Assembly: GCA_029239545.1 (NCBI GenBank)
Contig: JARBUQ010000375.1
Span: 1 to 5,184, forward strand
DNA from: Paenibacillus sp.
GTDB lineage: Bacteria; Bacillota; Bacilli; Paenibacillales; NBRC-103111
Direction of reading: 5' to 3'
DNA: 5,184 bases
Positions 1-5,184 of the stretch are shown piece by piece. A model generated the notes under the pieces. The model was not told where the DNA came from. It worked only from the letters and a program-made list of their open reading frames with translations, and made no database searches. The translations under genes were made by a program, and so were the position numbers. The stretch's first letter is position 1; each line of letters opens with the position of its first letter.

Positions 1-170
1 TCCTCCCTCATTTGTTCATTAGGGCTGCTCAGGCTTGCTTCAATGATTACACTATATAAATTCAGGCATATCTCACATTCGTATAAGTGTGCTTCAAGCT
101 CTTCGCGCTGGGCAGCTTCCAGCTTACCCTCCGCATAATGCTGCCATTGCTCACCTGTAGCATGATTCAT
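1..170 (-). CDS. Zinc-binding anti-sigma factor, N-terminal part (truncated by window edge)
   Basis: This gene is expected to bind and hold inactive the ECF sigma factor encoded just upstream. The visible 56 residues contain a zinc-finger anti-sigma (ZAS, zf-HC2-like) motif: His3, then His28-x3-Cys32-x2-Cys35, within the stretch HLYECEIC. As I recall, the spacing of the four candidate zinc ligands is that of ChrR-type anti-sigma factors. The ATG (170-168) overlaps the sigma stop codon as ATGA, and a strong GGAGGAGG ribosome site (178-185) lies 7 nt upstream inside the sigma gene, so the start is well supported and the two genes are translationally coupled. The 3' part, where a transmembrane helix and sensor domain would be expected, lies outside the window, so a membrane-bound or soluble form cannot be decided. 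The gene has no ATG-to-stop frame here because it is cut. Confidence 0.85.
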   Translation of the reverse strand, partial: MNHATGEQWQHYAEGKLEAAQREELEAHLYECEICLNLYSVIIEASLSSPNEQMRE

Positions 171-751
171 CGGAAATCCTCCTCCTTCCAATGCTTCTTC
201 ATCCAATGTCTGGCTCGATACAGCTTTGATTCTATTGTTTTCAGGGCGGCACCCTGTTCAGCGGCGATCTGTAATTGAGATTTTTCATCGATATAGAAGG
301 CCTTTACAACTTGTCGGTAATTATCCGGAATCTCATTGATATAACGCGCGATTAAGTGAGCGCGTTCTTTGCGCAGCAGCGCGTCCTCGACCGATTCGGA
401 CGCAGCAGCATGTACAAGATCATGCTGATCGATCTGATCCAGATCATGTTCACTGGCCGTCGATACAAGTGTTTCCGTCTCATGCCTTCTGCCCAGCTTG
501 CGCTTGTGATCGATGGCGGTGTTGACGGTTATACGGGTCATCCATGTTTTGAAGCCATGTCCTTGGTACTGGGCAAGCGAGAAATAAATTTTTAGAAAAG
601 CTTCCTGCACGGCATCTTCGGCATCCTTGGGATGATGCAGAACAGATAAGGCAACCCGGTACAAGTAGGGGTGATGCGATTCAATGATCGTCCGGAATGC
701 ATCGGCATCACCGGCGAGCACGCGCTCTATATTTTGCTGTTCGCCAATGAT
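167..751 (-). CDS. ECF-family RNA polymerase sigma factor (probable non-ATG start)
   Basis: An extracytoplasmic-function sigma factor that would direct RNA polymerase to a small regulon, probably including its own operon. From the start at 751 the protein has about 194 residues, the normal ECF size. Region 2 spans about residues 10-85: AGDADAF, then the helix DAEDAVQEAFLKIY (region 2.2) and WMTRITVNTAIDHKRK (2.3-2.4). Region 4 spans about 135-185 with IPDNYRQVV and the helix-turn-helix ending TIESKLYRARHWMKKH. The frame stays open up to an ATG at 880, but that ATG has no ribosome site, adds 43 residues unlike any ECF N-terminus, and runs into the divergent hydroxylase. An AGAGGGGGG site (757-765) points to ATC (751-749) or ATT (748-746). 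A GTG at 721-719 would cut into helix 1 and lacks a good ribosome site. The gene overlaps the anti-sigma gene by ATGA. It is not assigned to a named sigma (SigW, SigV, YlaC and so on). The family is certain; the start is not. Confidence 0.9.
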   Translation of the reverse strand: MIGEQQNIERVLAGDADAFRTIIESHHPYLYRVALSVLHHPKDAEDAVQEAFLKIYFSLAQYQGHGFKTWMTRITVNTAIDHKRKLGRRHETETLVSTASEHDLDQIDQHDLVHAAASESVEDALLRKERAHLIARYINEIPDNYRQVVKAFYIDEKSQLQIAAEQGAALKTIESKLYRARHWMKKHWKEEDFR

Positions 752-756
752 GGTCG

Positions 757-766
757 CCCCCCTCTC
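757..766 (-). promoter_or_regulatory. Ribosome binding site that sets the sigma-factor start
   Basis: On the minus strand the purine run GAGAGGGGGG lies 5 nt before ATC (751) and 8 nt before ATT (748). No ATG, GTG or TTG in the sigma frame lies within reach of it. This is the main evidence for a rare start codon. The six-base G run is also a place where a length change could occur, but shifting frame upstream does not bring in a standard start codon either. Confidence 0.5.
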
Positions 767-770
767 TCTT

Positions 771-802
771 ATTAGACGAGTATAACTGACCTTACCCCTG
801 CA
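771..802 (-). promoter_or_regulatory. Weak candidate promoter of the sigma/anti-sigma operon
   Basis: Reading the minus strand, CGTCTAAT (778-771) resembles the -10 element of Bacillus-type ECF promoters (CGTC or CGTA). TGCAGG (802-797) lies 18 bp upstream and matches the TGAAAC-type -35 only partly. TATACT (784-779) overlaps this and could be a sigma-A -10, but nothing like TTGACA sits 17 bp upstream. Either would give a leader of only about 15-25 nt, just including the ribosome site. ECF operons are commonly autoregulated, which favours the first reading, but the -35 match is poor. Confidence 0.25.
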
Positions 803-862
803 GGTGGGAAATAATATTTGATGGAATCCGCTAGAAGTAGAAACTATAATTAGGAAGGGGGG

Positions 863-1576
863 ATGATTATGGAGATTCATTATTTGGGCGTATTCGTTTT
901 GACGCTTGTCGGGTTTACCTTCCTGTACTTTGGTGCTGCTTGGATTGGCAATAGACTGACTCGTCTTTCAGAAGGTCAGTTGATCGATGAACGGCCTCTC
1001 AAACCGAAGCAGATTCAAATTGAAATTATGTATTCCCTTCTGTCCATAGTGATGTTTGGTCTAATTTCGGTTCTGACTGCATTTCTGGTGAATCATGGAG
1101 TTCTTCATGTGGCCTGGACGGTTACATGGTGGAAGCTTCCAATCGAGATCATCGCGCTGTTTCTATGGAATGAGATTCACTTCTATATGTGTCATCGCTT
1201 ATTGCACACCAAATGGTTGTACAGGCATGTGCATTACAAACACCACAAATCGGTAACACCAACGGCTTATTCGACCTACAGCTTTCATTTTGTAGAAGCT
1301 TTGTTACTAGGGAGCGTAATGACAACTGTGTTGTTGTTTTATTCGTTCTCCGTGGTATCTCTTCTCGCCTTGCCGCTGATGAGTATAATCCTCAATACGC
1401 TGGGTCACTATAATGTCGATTTCTTCCCGGGACGTTCGATCGGAAGCCTGCTTAGCTTTACTCGGCGCCATAGCTATCATCACAGCAGGAATACAGGAAA
1501 CTTTGGATTTTTTCTGCCCTATTTAGACCAGCTATTCTCCACCGGTATTAAGGAAAAAGGTCGAAGAACGCCCTGA
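863..1576 (+). CDS. Fatty acid hydroxylase / sterol desaturase superfamily membrane protein
   Basis: An integral membrane di-iron enzyme expected to hydroxylate or desaturate a lipid with O2 and an electron donor; the substrate cannot be read from sequence. The histidine clusters of the superfamily are present: H106-x4-H111-x3-H115 (HFYMCHRLLH), H122-x4-H127-H128 (HVHYKHH), H142 and H182 in the later membrane region, and H203-x2-H206-H207 (HSYHH). Hydrophobic segments at about 5-26, 55-78, 92-105 and 145-180 are compatible with four membrane spans and a cytoplasmic histidine site. The 237 residues are a usual length for bacterial members. The AGGAAGG ribosome site (852-858) leaves 4 nt to ATG 863 and 10 nt to a second ATG at 869 (residue 3), so either start is possible. 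It is divergent from the sigma gene and convergent with the KASIII operon, ending at a shared terminator. No clear promoter was found in the gap between 752 and 862. Confidence 0.9.
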   Translation: MIMEIHYLGVFVLTLVGFTFLYFGAAWIGNRLTRLSEGQLIDERPLKPKQIQIEIMYSLLSIVMFGLISVLTAFLVNHGVLHVAWTVTWWKLPIEIIALFLWNEIHFYMCHRLLHTKWLYRHVHYKHHKSVTPTAYSTYSFHFVEALLLGSVMTTVLLFYSFSVVSLLALPLMSIILNTLGHYNVDFFPGRSIGSLLSFTRRHSYHHSRNTGNFGFFLPYLDQLFSTGIKEKGRRTP

Positions 1577-1579
1577 TAT

Positions 1580-1619
1580 AAAACAAACAGGCTGACCCGT
1601 CAGGCAGCCTGTTTGTGTT
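1580..1619. terminator. Bidirectional rho-independent terminator between convergent genes
   Basis: The arms ACAAACAGGCTG (1583-1594) and CAGCCTGTTTGT (1605-1616) are perfectly complementary over 12 bp, with a 10-nt loop; two A-T pairs continue past one mismatch. For minus-strand transcripts the stem is followed by TTTTATAT, and the uridine-rich base of the stem adds to it. For plus-strand transcripts GTGTTTC follows, which is weaker. The right arm lies within the last codons of the 291-residue gene, whose stop codon is in the loop. It ends both the hydroxylase transcript and the KASIII operon. Confidence 0.85.
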
Positions 1620-2475
1620 TCAATTCTACTAATAAGGCATGAAGTTGCTCTGTGGCAAGCCCGTGAAGCACGAGGCGAAATCCTGCCCGAAGGGTAGACA
1701 GCGGAACCATAGGATGCTTGTTGTTGATCAAGGCCAGCCTATCGTTGCTGCCGATCACCTTGGATGCCAGGATTCCTATCGTTTCATCCAGCTGTAACGA
1801 ATTCGTTGCCCTCCAGAAGTCATTATCGGTTAGGAACAATTGATACACAGGCGTAAAACATTCGATTGCGGTCATAAGATCGAGGAAATTGGAACGACGG
1901 GCAGGCATCTGCTCAATAGGAATCGGCTCGGAAGTGATGGCGTCAAAATTAAGCCGCTCCTGCTTGCCCACTTCTATCTGCTTGGAACGAATCTCGGTGT
2001 TCAGATTAATTACAAAGTTGTATAGATTGAGATCATGAATAAGAAATAAGTCGTCCTTGACCGGTTCAAGATTGGTCGGCTTCAGCGGGTTCATCTCGAT
2101 CTGAACTCCGGGCACATTGTCGCGTATGAATTGCAGGATTTCGGAGCCCAGATAGAAATGCCTAAGAATCATATAATTCGCATCCGGGCTTACGAAGCTT
2201 CTCATTCCCCAATACAAGAAGCGATGGAGCATTCTGGATGAAGTGAAGGCTTTCGGGAAAATGATTTTATAAATTTGAAAGAGAATAATGAACAGCCGTG
2301 ACAGCGGTCTTAGAACGGGAAGCAGGAACTGACGGGATTTACTTGAGCAGTCCTTCAAATAAGCTGCCTTGGCCTCTTCATTAAAGGGAATGCTCTGGTC
2401 CAGAAAGACCGCAAGAAACGGGTTCGGGTCGTCCTTGTTATGCTGCATGGAGTTGAAATAATCGGCTTGGCTCAT
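1600..2475 (-). CDS. Uncharacterised protein, second gene of the KASIII-oxidase operon
   Basis: I do not recognise a family for this 291-residue protein. Its ATG overlaps the stop codon of the upstream KASIII fusion gene as ATGA, and a GAGGAG site lies 11 nt before it, so the two are almost certainly co-translated and probably functionally linked. There is no signal peptide. Residues 50-77 form a hydrophobic, Arg/Lys-flanked stretch (LLPVLRPLSRLFIILFQIYK and beyond), which could be a membrane anchor or a buried or amphipathic helix. Other stretches that look structured or conserved by composition are NPFLAVFLD (18-26), LHRFLYWGMRSF (83-94), ANYMILRHFYLGSEILQFIR (99-118) and HDLNLYNFVINLN (147-159). 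The last two carry His, Asp, Asn and Glu that could bind a metal, but no known motif is matched. Possible roles are an acyltransferase partner, a lipid-binding factor, or an accessory protein for the oxidase. The stop codon lies in the terminator loop. Confidence 0.8.
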   Translation of the reverse strand: MSQADYFNSMQHNKDDPNPFLAVFLDQSIPFNEEAKAAYLKDCSSKSRQFLLPVLRPLSRLFIILFQIYKIIFPKAFTSSRMLHRFLYWGMRSFVSPDANYMILRHFYLGSEILQFIRDNVPGVQIEMNPLKPTNLEPVKDDLFLIHDLNLYNFVINLNTEIRSKQIEVGKQERLNFDAITSEPIPIEQMPARRSNFLDLMTAIECFTPVYQLFLTDNDFWRATNSLQLDETIGILASKVIGSNDRLALINNKHPMVPLSTLRAGFRLVLHGLATEQLHALLVELKHKQAA

Positions 2476-4367
2476 GTGTTCCCCAGCTCCTCTAATTGCA
2501 ATAAGTACAATCGTGCTGTTGTTTTGGCCGTTTTCACTATTCGCTCCGCAATTTCCATCGTTAGCATGGGATGCTGGATCCCAGCCTCAAGCCGTTCAAA
2601 ATGCTTCTCATCGGAATCGCTATGATACAGAAGGAAAGATACTTGTTCGTCGCTTAGGTGGAGTTGATCACGGATCGCTTCTCCCCAGTGTCTGGCCATG
2701 CGGCATCCAAGACCCTCGATGATCCACATGGCCCCCATCAAATCCACCGGATTCTCGCGGCTGGCTCGCTGGAACAAGTAAGCAGAGAGTGCTTCGCTGC
2801 CGATATTTTTCTCCCCGGATTGAATGTCTCCCAGCTTCCCGCCTACGGCAACGTAGTTTCGCTCCAGGATTTGAAAGTCACGATGCTCATCGCGGGCATG
2901 GGAGATAAACAAGGAGCGCAGATCAATGTGCTCGATGGCAATGTAAGAAGCGGCGCGTGCAATCCATTGAGATCCGTCAATGACCTGCTGGCGGATATTC
3001 TCCATAAGCAGCATGTAATCCTCAATTGTGAACTTGCCTCTATAGAGCTTATGAATAACCGGAACCTGTGACAGCTTCTGTTCAAAATCAACCCATATAT
3101 GGATTAACTGTCGAACCAGATAGGATTGAATGAGATCGGACTCATCATATTCCAAGTGAGGAGCTTCGGGTTGACGCTCCAAATTAACGGCTGGGGCTTG
3201 GCTGCTGCCTGCGCCTGCATCAGAATCTGAACCAACCACGGTCAGCAGCATGTAGGAGGTTTGGAATCGTCCGCTCTCCGGCACCATGCACAAGACCTTC
3301 TCCCCAGCCTTCAAATGTCCTTCGTTCAGAAGCTCTTCCAGCATGATATAGATCGAAGCAGCACCCGTGTTGCCTTTTGTATACAGATTCGTAAACCACT
3401 TCTCTTCCGGAATCGTCATTCCACCCAGCTTCATCAAGCGAAAAATTTCGTCGCGGAAAAAATGAGAGGAGTAATGACATACCATCCAATCGATATCGGC
3501 AGGGTGTACTTTGCCTTCTTCCACAAGCTCGAAAAAGCGGTTCACACCGACTTTGGGCATTTCATTGACCAAGCGAATATCTTGCTTAAGATTGATCGCC
3601 CCGTCATCAGCAGCTTCATGGATCGAGGCATAATCGAGCCAACCGGATTGATTGGCGGCAACAGAAGCCCCGTCCTTATTGCTTCCGGCATACATGCAGA
3701 CTTCGTACAGATTGGCATAGGACTTGTTATCGATCCATTCAATACGAAGCGATAAGCCTTGGCTGCTTGGCTGTTGCTGGAGTACAGCAGCTCCGGCGCC
3801 ATCGGATAACATGAAGCGAAGAAAATCCGTATCGAAAGGGATAGCATGGTTCATGAACTTGGCCTGTGCCTCGAAGCGAGTATGCTTGAATACACGGCTC
3901 GGAAATTCGCTGGCGCAGGAGACTGCAGTCTGCTTCTCGCCTGATTGAACCTGCAGGAAGGCATTCTTGATCGCTTGCATGCCGCTGGCACAAACCCCAT
4001 GATGGGTGGCAATCTCCATGACAGGCAAGCGCGTCTCGGCATGGACCATGCTGGCAAAGCCGGGTACCAGCAGGTCGCCCTGGGTAGTGCCGACAGCGAG
4101 AAAGTCGATTTTGTCGTATAAATCGTCATTATTCCGATCCAAAGCGTCCCGGATTGCGAGGTTGGCCATCTCTGCATTGGAATATAAGCTTTGTTGATTT
4201 TTATCCAGGGCATAGTACCGATAGCGGATTTTGTTTTGTTCAAGGATCCGGCGCATGGCTTTTGAGCTCTTATTCCCTATTCGGCCGAGGTAATCTTCCA
4301 TCTCATCGTTACTAATAGGCTCACCAGGCAGAAATTTACCAATGCTAGTAATATATACTGGGTTCAT
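2472..4367 (-). CDS. KASIII-type ketoacyl synthase fused to a heme-oxygenase-like (candidate di-iron oxidase) domain
   Basis: A two-domain enzyme of 631 residues, about 300 more than a free-standing FabH/OleA-type enzyme. Residues 1-378 are a KASIII-like thiolase fold with the full Cys-His-Asn triad: Cys126 (HHGVCASGM), His298 (DWMVCHYSSH) and Asn333 (KGNTGAAS). It should therefore condense or transfer acyl thioesters. A short Gly/Ser/Ala/Asp-rich linker (about 380-402) leads to a helical domain, about 405-631, resembling the heme-oxygenase-like iron oxidase superfamily (UndA, BesC, CADD, SznF relatives). Candidate metal ligands are E479, H490, E494/H495, E551, and H582-x3-D586-x2-H589 (HSDSDEKH). 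The second domain was recognised from pattern only, and the exact ligand set is uncertain. The natural reading is synthesis of a beta-keto or acylated lipid followed by O2-dependent oxidation or decarboxylation. The start at 4367 has a GGAGG site (4374-4378) 6 nt upstream and FabH-like residues (VYITSIGKFLPGEPISN) right after it. The substrate (ACP or CoA, chain length) is unknown. Downstream it overlaps the unknown 291-residue gene. Confidence 0.88.
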   Translation of the reverse strand: MNPVYITSIGKFLPGEPISNDEMEDYLGRIGNKSSKAMRRILEQNKIRYRYYALDKNQQSLYSNAEMANLAIRDALDRNNDDLYDKIDFLAVGTTQGDLLVPGFASMVHAETRLPVMEIATHHGVCASGMQAIKNAFLQVQSGEKQTAVSCASEFPSRVFKHTRFEAQAKFMNHAIPFDTDFLRFMLSDGAGAAVLQQQPSSQGLSLRIEWIDNKSYANLYEVCMYAGSNKDGASVAANQSGWLDYASIHEAADDGAINLKQDIRLVNEMPKVGVNRFFELVEEGKVHPADIDWMVCHYSSHFFRDEIFRLMKLGGMTIPEEKWFTNLYTKGNTGAASIYIMLEELLNEGHLKAGEKVLCMVPESGRFQTSYMLLTVVGSDSDAGAGSSQAPAVNLERQPEAPHLEYDESDLIQSYLVRQLIHIWVDFEQKLSQVPVIHKLYRGKFTIEDYMLLMENIRQQVIDGSQWIARAASYIAIEHIDLRSLFISHARDEHRDFQILERNYVAVGGKLGDIQSGEKNIGSEALSAYLFQRASRENPVDLMGAMWIIEGLGCRMARHWGEAIRDQLHLSDEQVSFLLYHSDSDEKHFERLEAGIQHPMLTMEIAERIVKTAKTTARLYLLQLEELGNT

Positions 4368-4439
4368 GTATTTCCTCCAAGGGATCTTAATAAAAGCTAG
4401 TAACCAGAATTATCACGAAACTACCATCAAACTAACATA

Positions 4440-4468
4440 AGTATAGCGTTAAAGGAAGAGTCTGTCAT
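4440..4468 (-). promoter_or_regulatory. Sigma-A type promoter of the KASIII-oxidase operon
   Basis: On the minus strand, ATGACA (4468-4463) matches the -35 consensus at 5 of 6 positions, and TATACT (4445-4440) matches the -10 at 5 of 6, with an ideal 17-bp spacer (4462-4446). Transcription would start near 4433, giving a leader of about 65 nt before the GGAGG site and ATG at 4367. This suggests housekeeping expression rather than control by the ECF sigma factor at the other end of the window. Confidence 0.65.
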
Positions 4469-4638
4469 AAAAGTAGAATAAGCCAAAAGAACGAAATTTA
4501 AATTTAGCAGTATCTACCAAAAATAAATTTCTCTTATAACCCTAAAATTAGTGATATCTTTCGAAGCTTATATAGAAGGGCATTCGATCTATGGATGTCT
4601 TTTTCGAGGTTGTCAGGATTCCGAATAACATCAAATAC

Positions 4639-4645
4639 AGGAGGT
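4639..4645 (+). promoter_or_regulatory. Ribosome binding site of the ParM-like gene
   Basis: A perfect AGGAGGT lies 6 nt before ATG 4652. An earlier in-frame ATG at 4646 directly abuts it and is too close to be used, so 4652 is the chosen start. Confidence 0.85.
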
Positions 4646-4651
4646 ATGAAT

Positions 4652-5184
4652 ATGAAGTACCATTTCTTTGTAGGCAACGATAACGGGAACAGTGAACATG
4701 ATATGATCATCGACGGTAAACATATAGCACAGCCGAATGTGAATTGCACAGTGGACGAGCTCCCATGGAGTGAGGAACAGGCGCCTGAGAGCTTCATTAA
4801 GAACCTGCAGGATCAGTTGGTTGTCACGATTGATTCGCCGTCAGCACGGCCAGGGATGTATTATATCGGGAAGTTCGCGCTTGAAAGCGGGGAGATCCTG
4901 GATAGTCTGCAGATCGGAATTGATATGAAATGCGACATGGATCTGCCTCTCATCAATACACTGGCGCAGATTGCAGCGGTGGGCGTACAGAAGGCGTATG
5001 AAGAGGAGAGCAAGATCCCGGAGCATATTGAGATCGAAGTGGACATGGTTACGGCACTGCCGGTGACGCAGCATACGGATGAGACCTCAGCTAAGTTTGA
5101 GAAGCGATTCATGTCCGGCTCCCATCATGTGACGGTTCATCTTGGAATCAAACGTGTTGCTGTTAAGCTTGTATTCGTGTTTGC
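4652..5184 (+). CDS. ParM/StbA-family actin-like ATPase, N-terminal part (truncated by window edge)
   Basis: An actin-fold protein of the type that forms filaments for plasmid partition, or a chromosomal relative of unknown role. The 177 visible codons have no stop and run off the window. The N-terminus FFVGNDNGNSEHDMIIDG has the phosphate-1 loop pattern of the family (D10-N-G12-N13-S) after a first beta strand. It is followed by GMYYIGKFAL (68-77), the helix INTLAQIAAVGVQKAYEEE (101-119), and the strand/loop VDMVTALPVTQ (130-140), all in the usual ParM/StbA order for subdomains Ia and Ib. Full members are about 300-400 residues, so about half is missing. Phosphate-2 and adenosine motifs lie beyond the window. 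It is divergent from the KASIII operon. No partner parR gene or centromere repeats lie upstream; a partner downstream cannot be excluded. Anti-parallel open frames here are shadows of this gene. Confidence 0.82.
   Translation, partial: MKYHFFVGNDNGNSEHDMIIDGKHIAQPNVNCTVDELPWSEEQAPESFIKNLQDQLVVTIDSPSARPGMYYIGKFALESGEILDSLQIGIDMKCDMDLPLINTLAQIAAVGVQKAYEEESKIPEHIEIEVDMVTALPVTQHTDETSAKFEKRFMSGSHHVTVHLGIKRVAVKLVFVF

Larger units (their letters stand above)
4368..4651. other. AT-rich divergent intergenic region
   Basis: A 284-bp gap between the divergent KASIII operon and the ParM-like gene. It holds the minus-strand promoter at 4440-4468, a 12-bp AT-only palindrome (AAATTTAAATTT, 4494-4505), and the ribosome site of the plus-strand gene. 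I found no convincing plus-strand sigma-A promoter, no tandem iterons of the kind expected in a parC centromere, no terminator, and no RNA gene. Confidence 0.6.

Noticed and set aside
845..850. TATAAT upstream of the hydroxylase as its -10 box
   Set aside because: A start 7 nt further on would fall inside the ribosome site, and no acceptable -35 lies 16-18 bp upstream (TTGATG is 21 bp away).
752..880. N-terminal extension of the sigma factor to the ATG at 880
   Set aside because: The sequence before that ATG (minus strand) has no Shine-Dalgarno match, the added residues do not resemble ECF proteins, and the extension would overlap the start of the divergent hydroxylase.
2658..3755. Long plus-strand open frames opposite the KASIII fusion gene
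   Set aside because: They are antisense to a gene with clear catalytic motifs, lack ribosome sites and domain-like sequence, and are explained as shadows of the coding frame.
4494..4505. AAATTTAAATTT palindrome as an operator
   Set aside because: It is AT-only and has low information, such palindromes are common in AT-rich spacers, and it lies upstream of the mapped promoter elements without a second copy.
4548..4576. TTAGTG / TATAGA as a promoter for the ParM-like gene
   Set aside because: The spacing is 17 bp, but the -35 matches only 2 of 6 positions and the -10 only 4 of 6, which is not above chance in AT-rich sequence.
4381..4640. parC-like centromere repeats or a CRISPR array
   Set aside because: I looked for direct repeats of about 8-20 bp at regular spacing and found none.
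4534..5112. Minus-strand open frames opposite the ParM-like gene
   Set aside because: The plus-strand frame has a perfect ribosome site and family motifs through to the window end, so these are shadows.

Overview
The window looks like chromosomal DNA of a low-to-mid GC Gram-positive bacterium, most likely Paenibacillus or a close relative. This rests on strong GGAGG-type ribosome sites before most genes, an ECF sigma/zinc anti-sigma pair, a Firmicutes-style ParM/StbA actin-like protein, and the general protein character. The genus is an inference, because no rRNA or marker gene is present.

Layout, left to right. (1) 1-751, minus strand: an ECF sigma factor followed by a zinc-binding anti-sigma factor, which overlaps it by ATGA and is cut by the window edge. 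The sigma gene has no ATG, GTG or TTG next to its ribosome site and seems to start at ATC or ATT. (2) 863-1576, plus strand: a membrane di-iron hydroxylase/desaturase of the fatty acid hydroxylase superfamily, divergent from the sigma gene. (3) 1580-1619: a perfect 12-bp stem that can terminate transcription from both sides. (4) 1600-4367, minus strand: a two-gene operon. Its first gene encodes a 631-residue fusion of a KASIII-type condensing enzyme with a C-terminal heme-oxygenase-like (candidate di-iron oxidase) domain. The second gene, overlapping by ATGA, encodes a 291-residue protein I do not recognise. A good sigma-A promoter (ATGACA, 17 bp, TATACT) lies upstream at 4440-4468. (5) 4368-4651: an AT-rich divergent intergenic region. 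(6) 4652 to the end, plus strand: the N-terminal part of a ParM/StbA-like actin ATPase, open at the window edge.

The most interesting part is the operon at 1600-4367. A single polypeptide joins carbon-carbon bond formation on an acyl thioester (Cys-His-Asn triad intact) to a candidate non-heme iron oxidase, and it is translationally coupled to an unknown protein. This suggests a compact pathway for an oxidised or decarboxylated fatty-acid-derived product. The convergent lipid hydroxylase next door could act on related lipids, but it is transcribed separately and that link is conjecture. The sigma pair and the ParM-like gene show no sequence evidence of belonging to the pathway.
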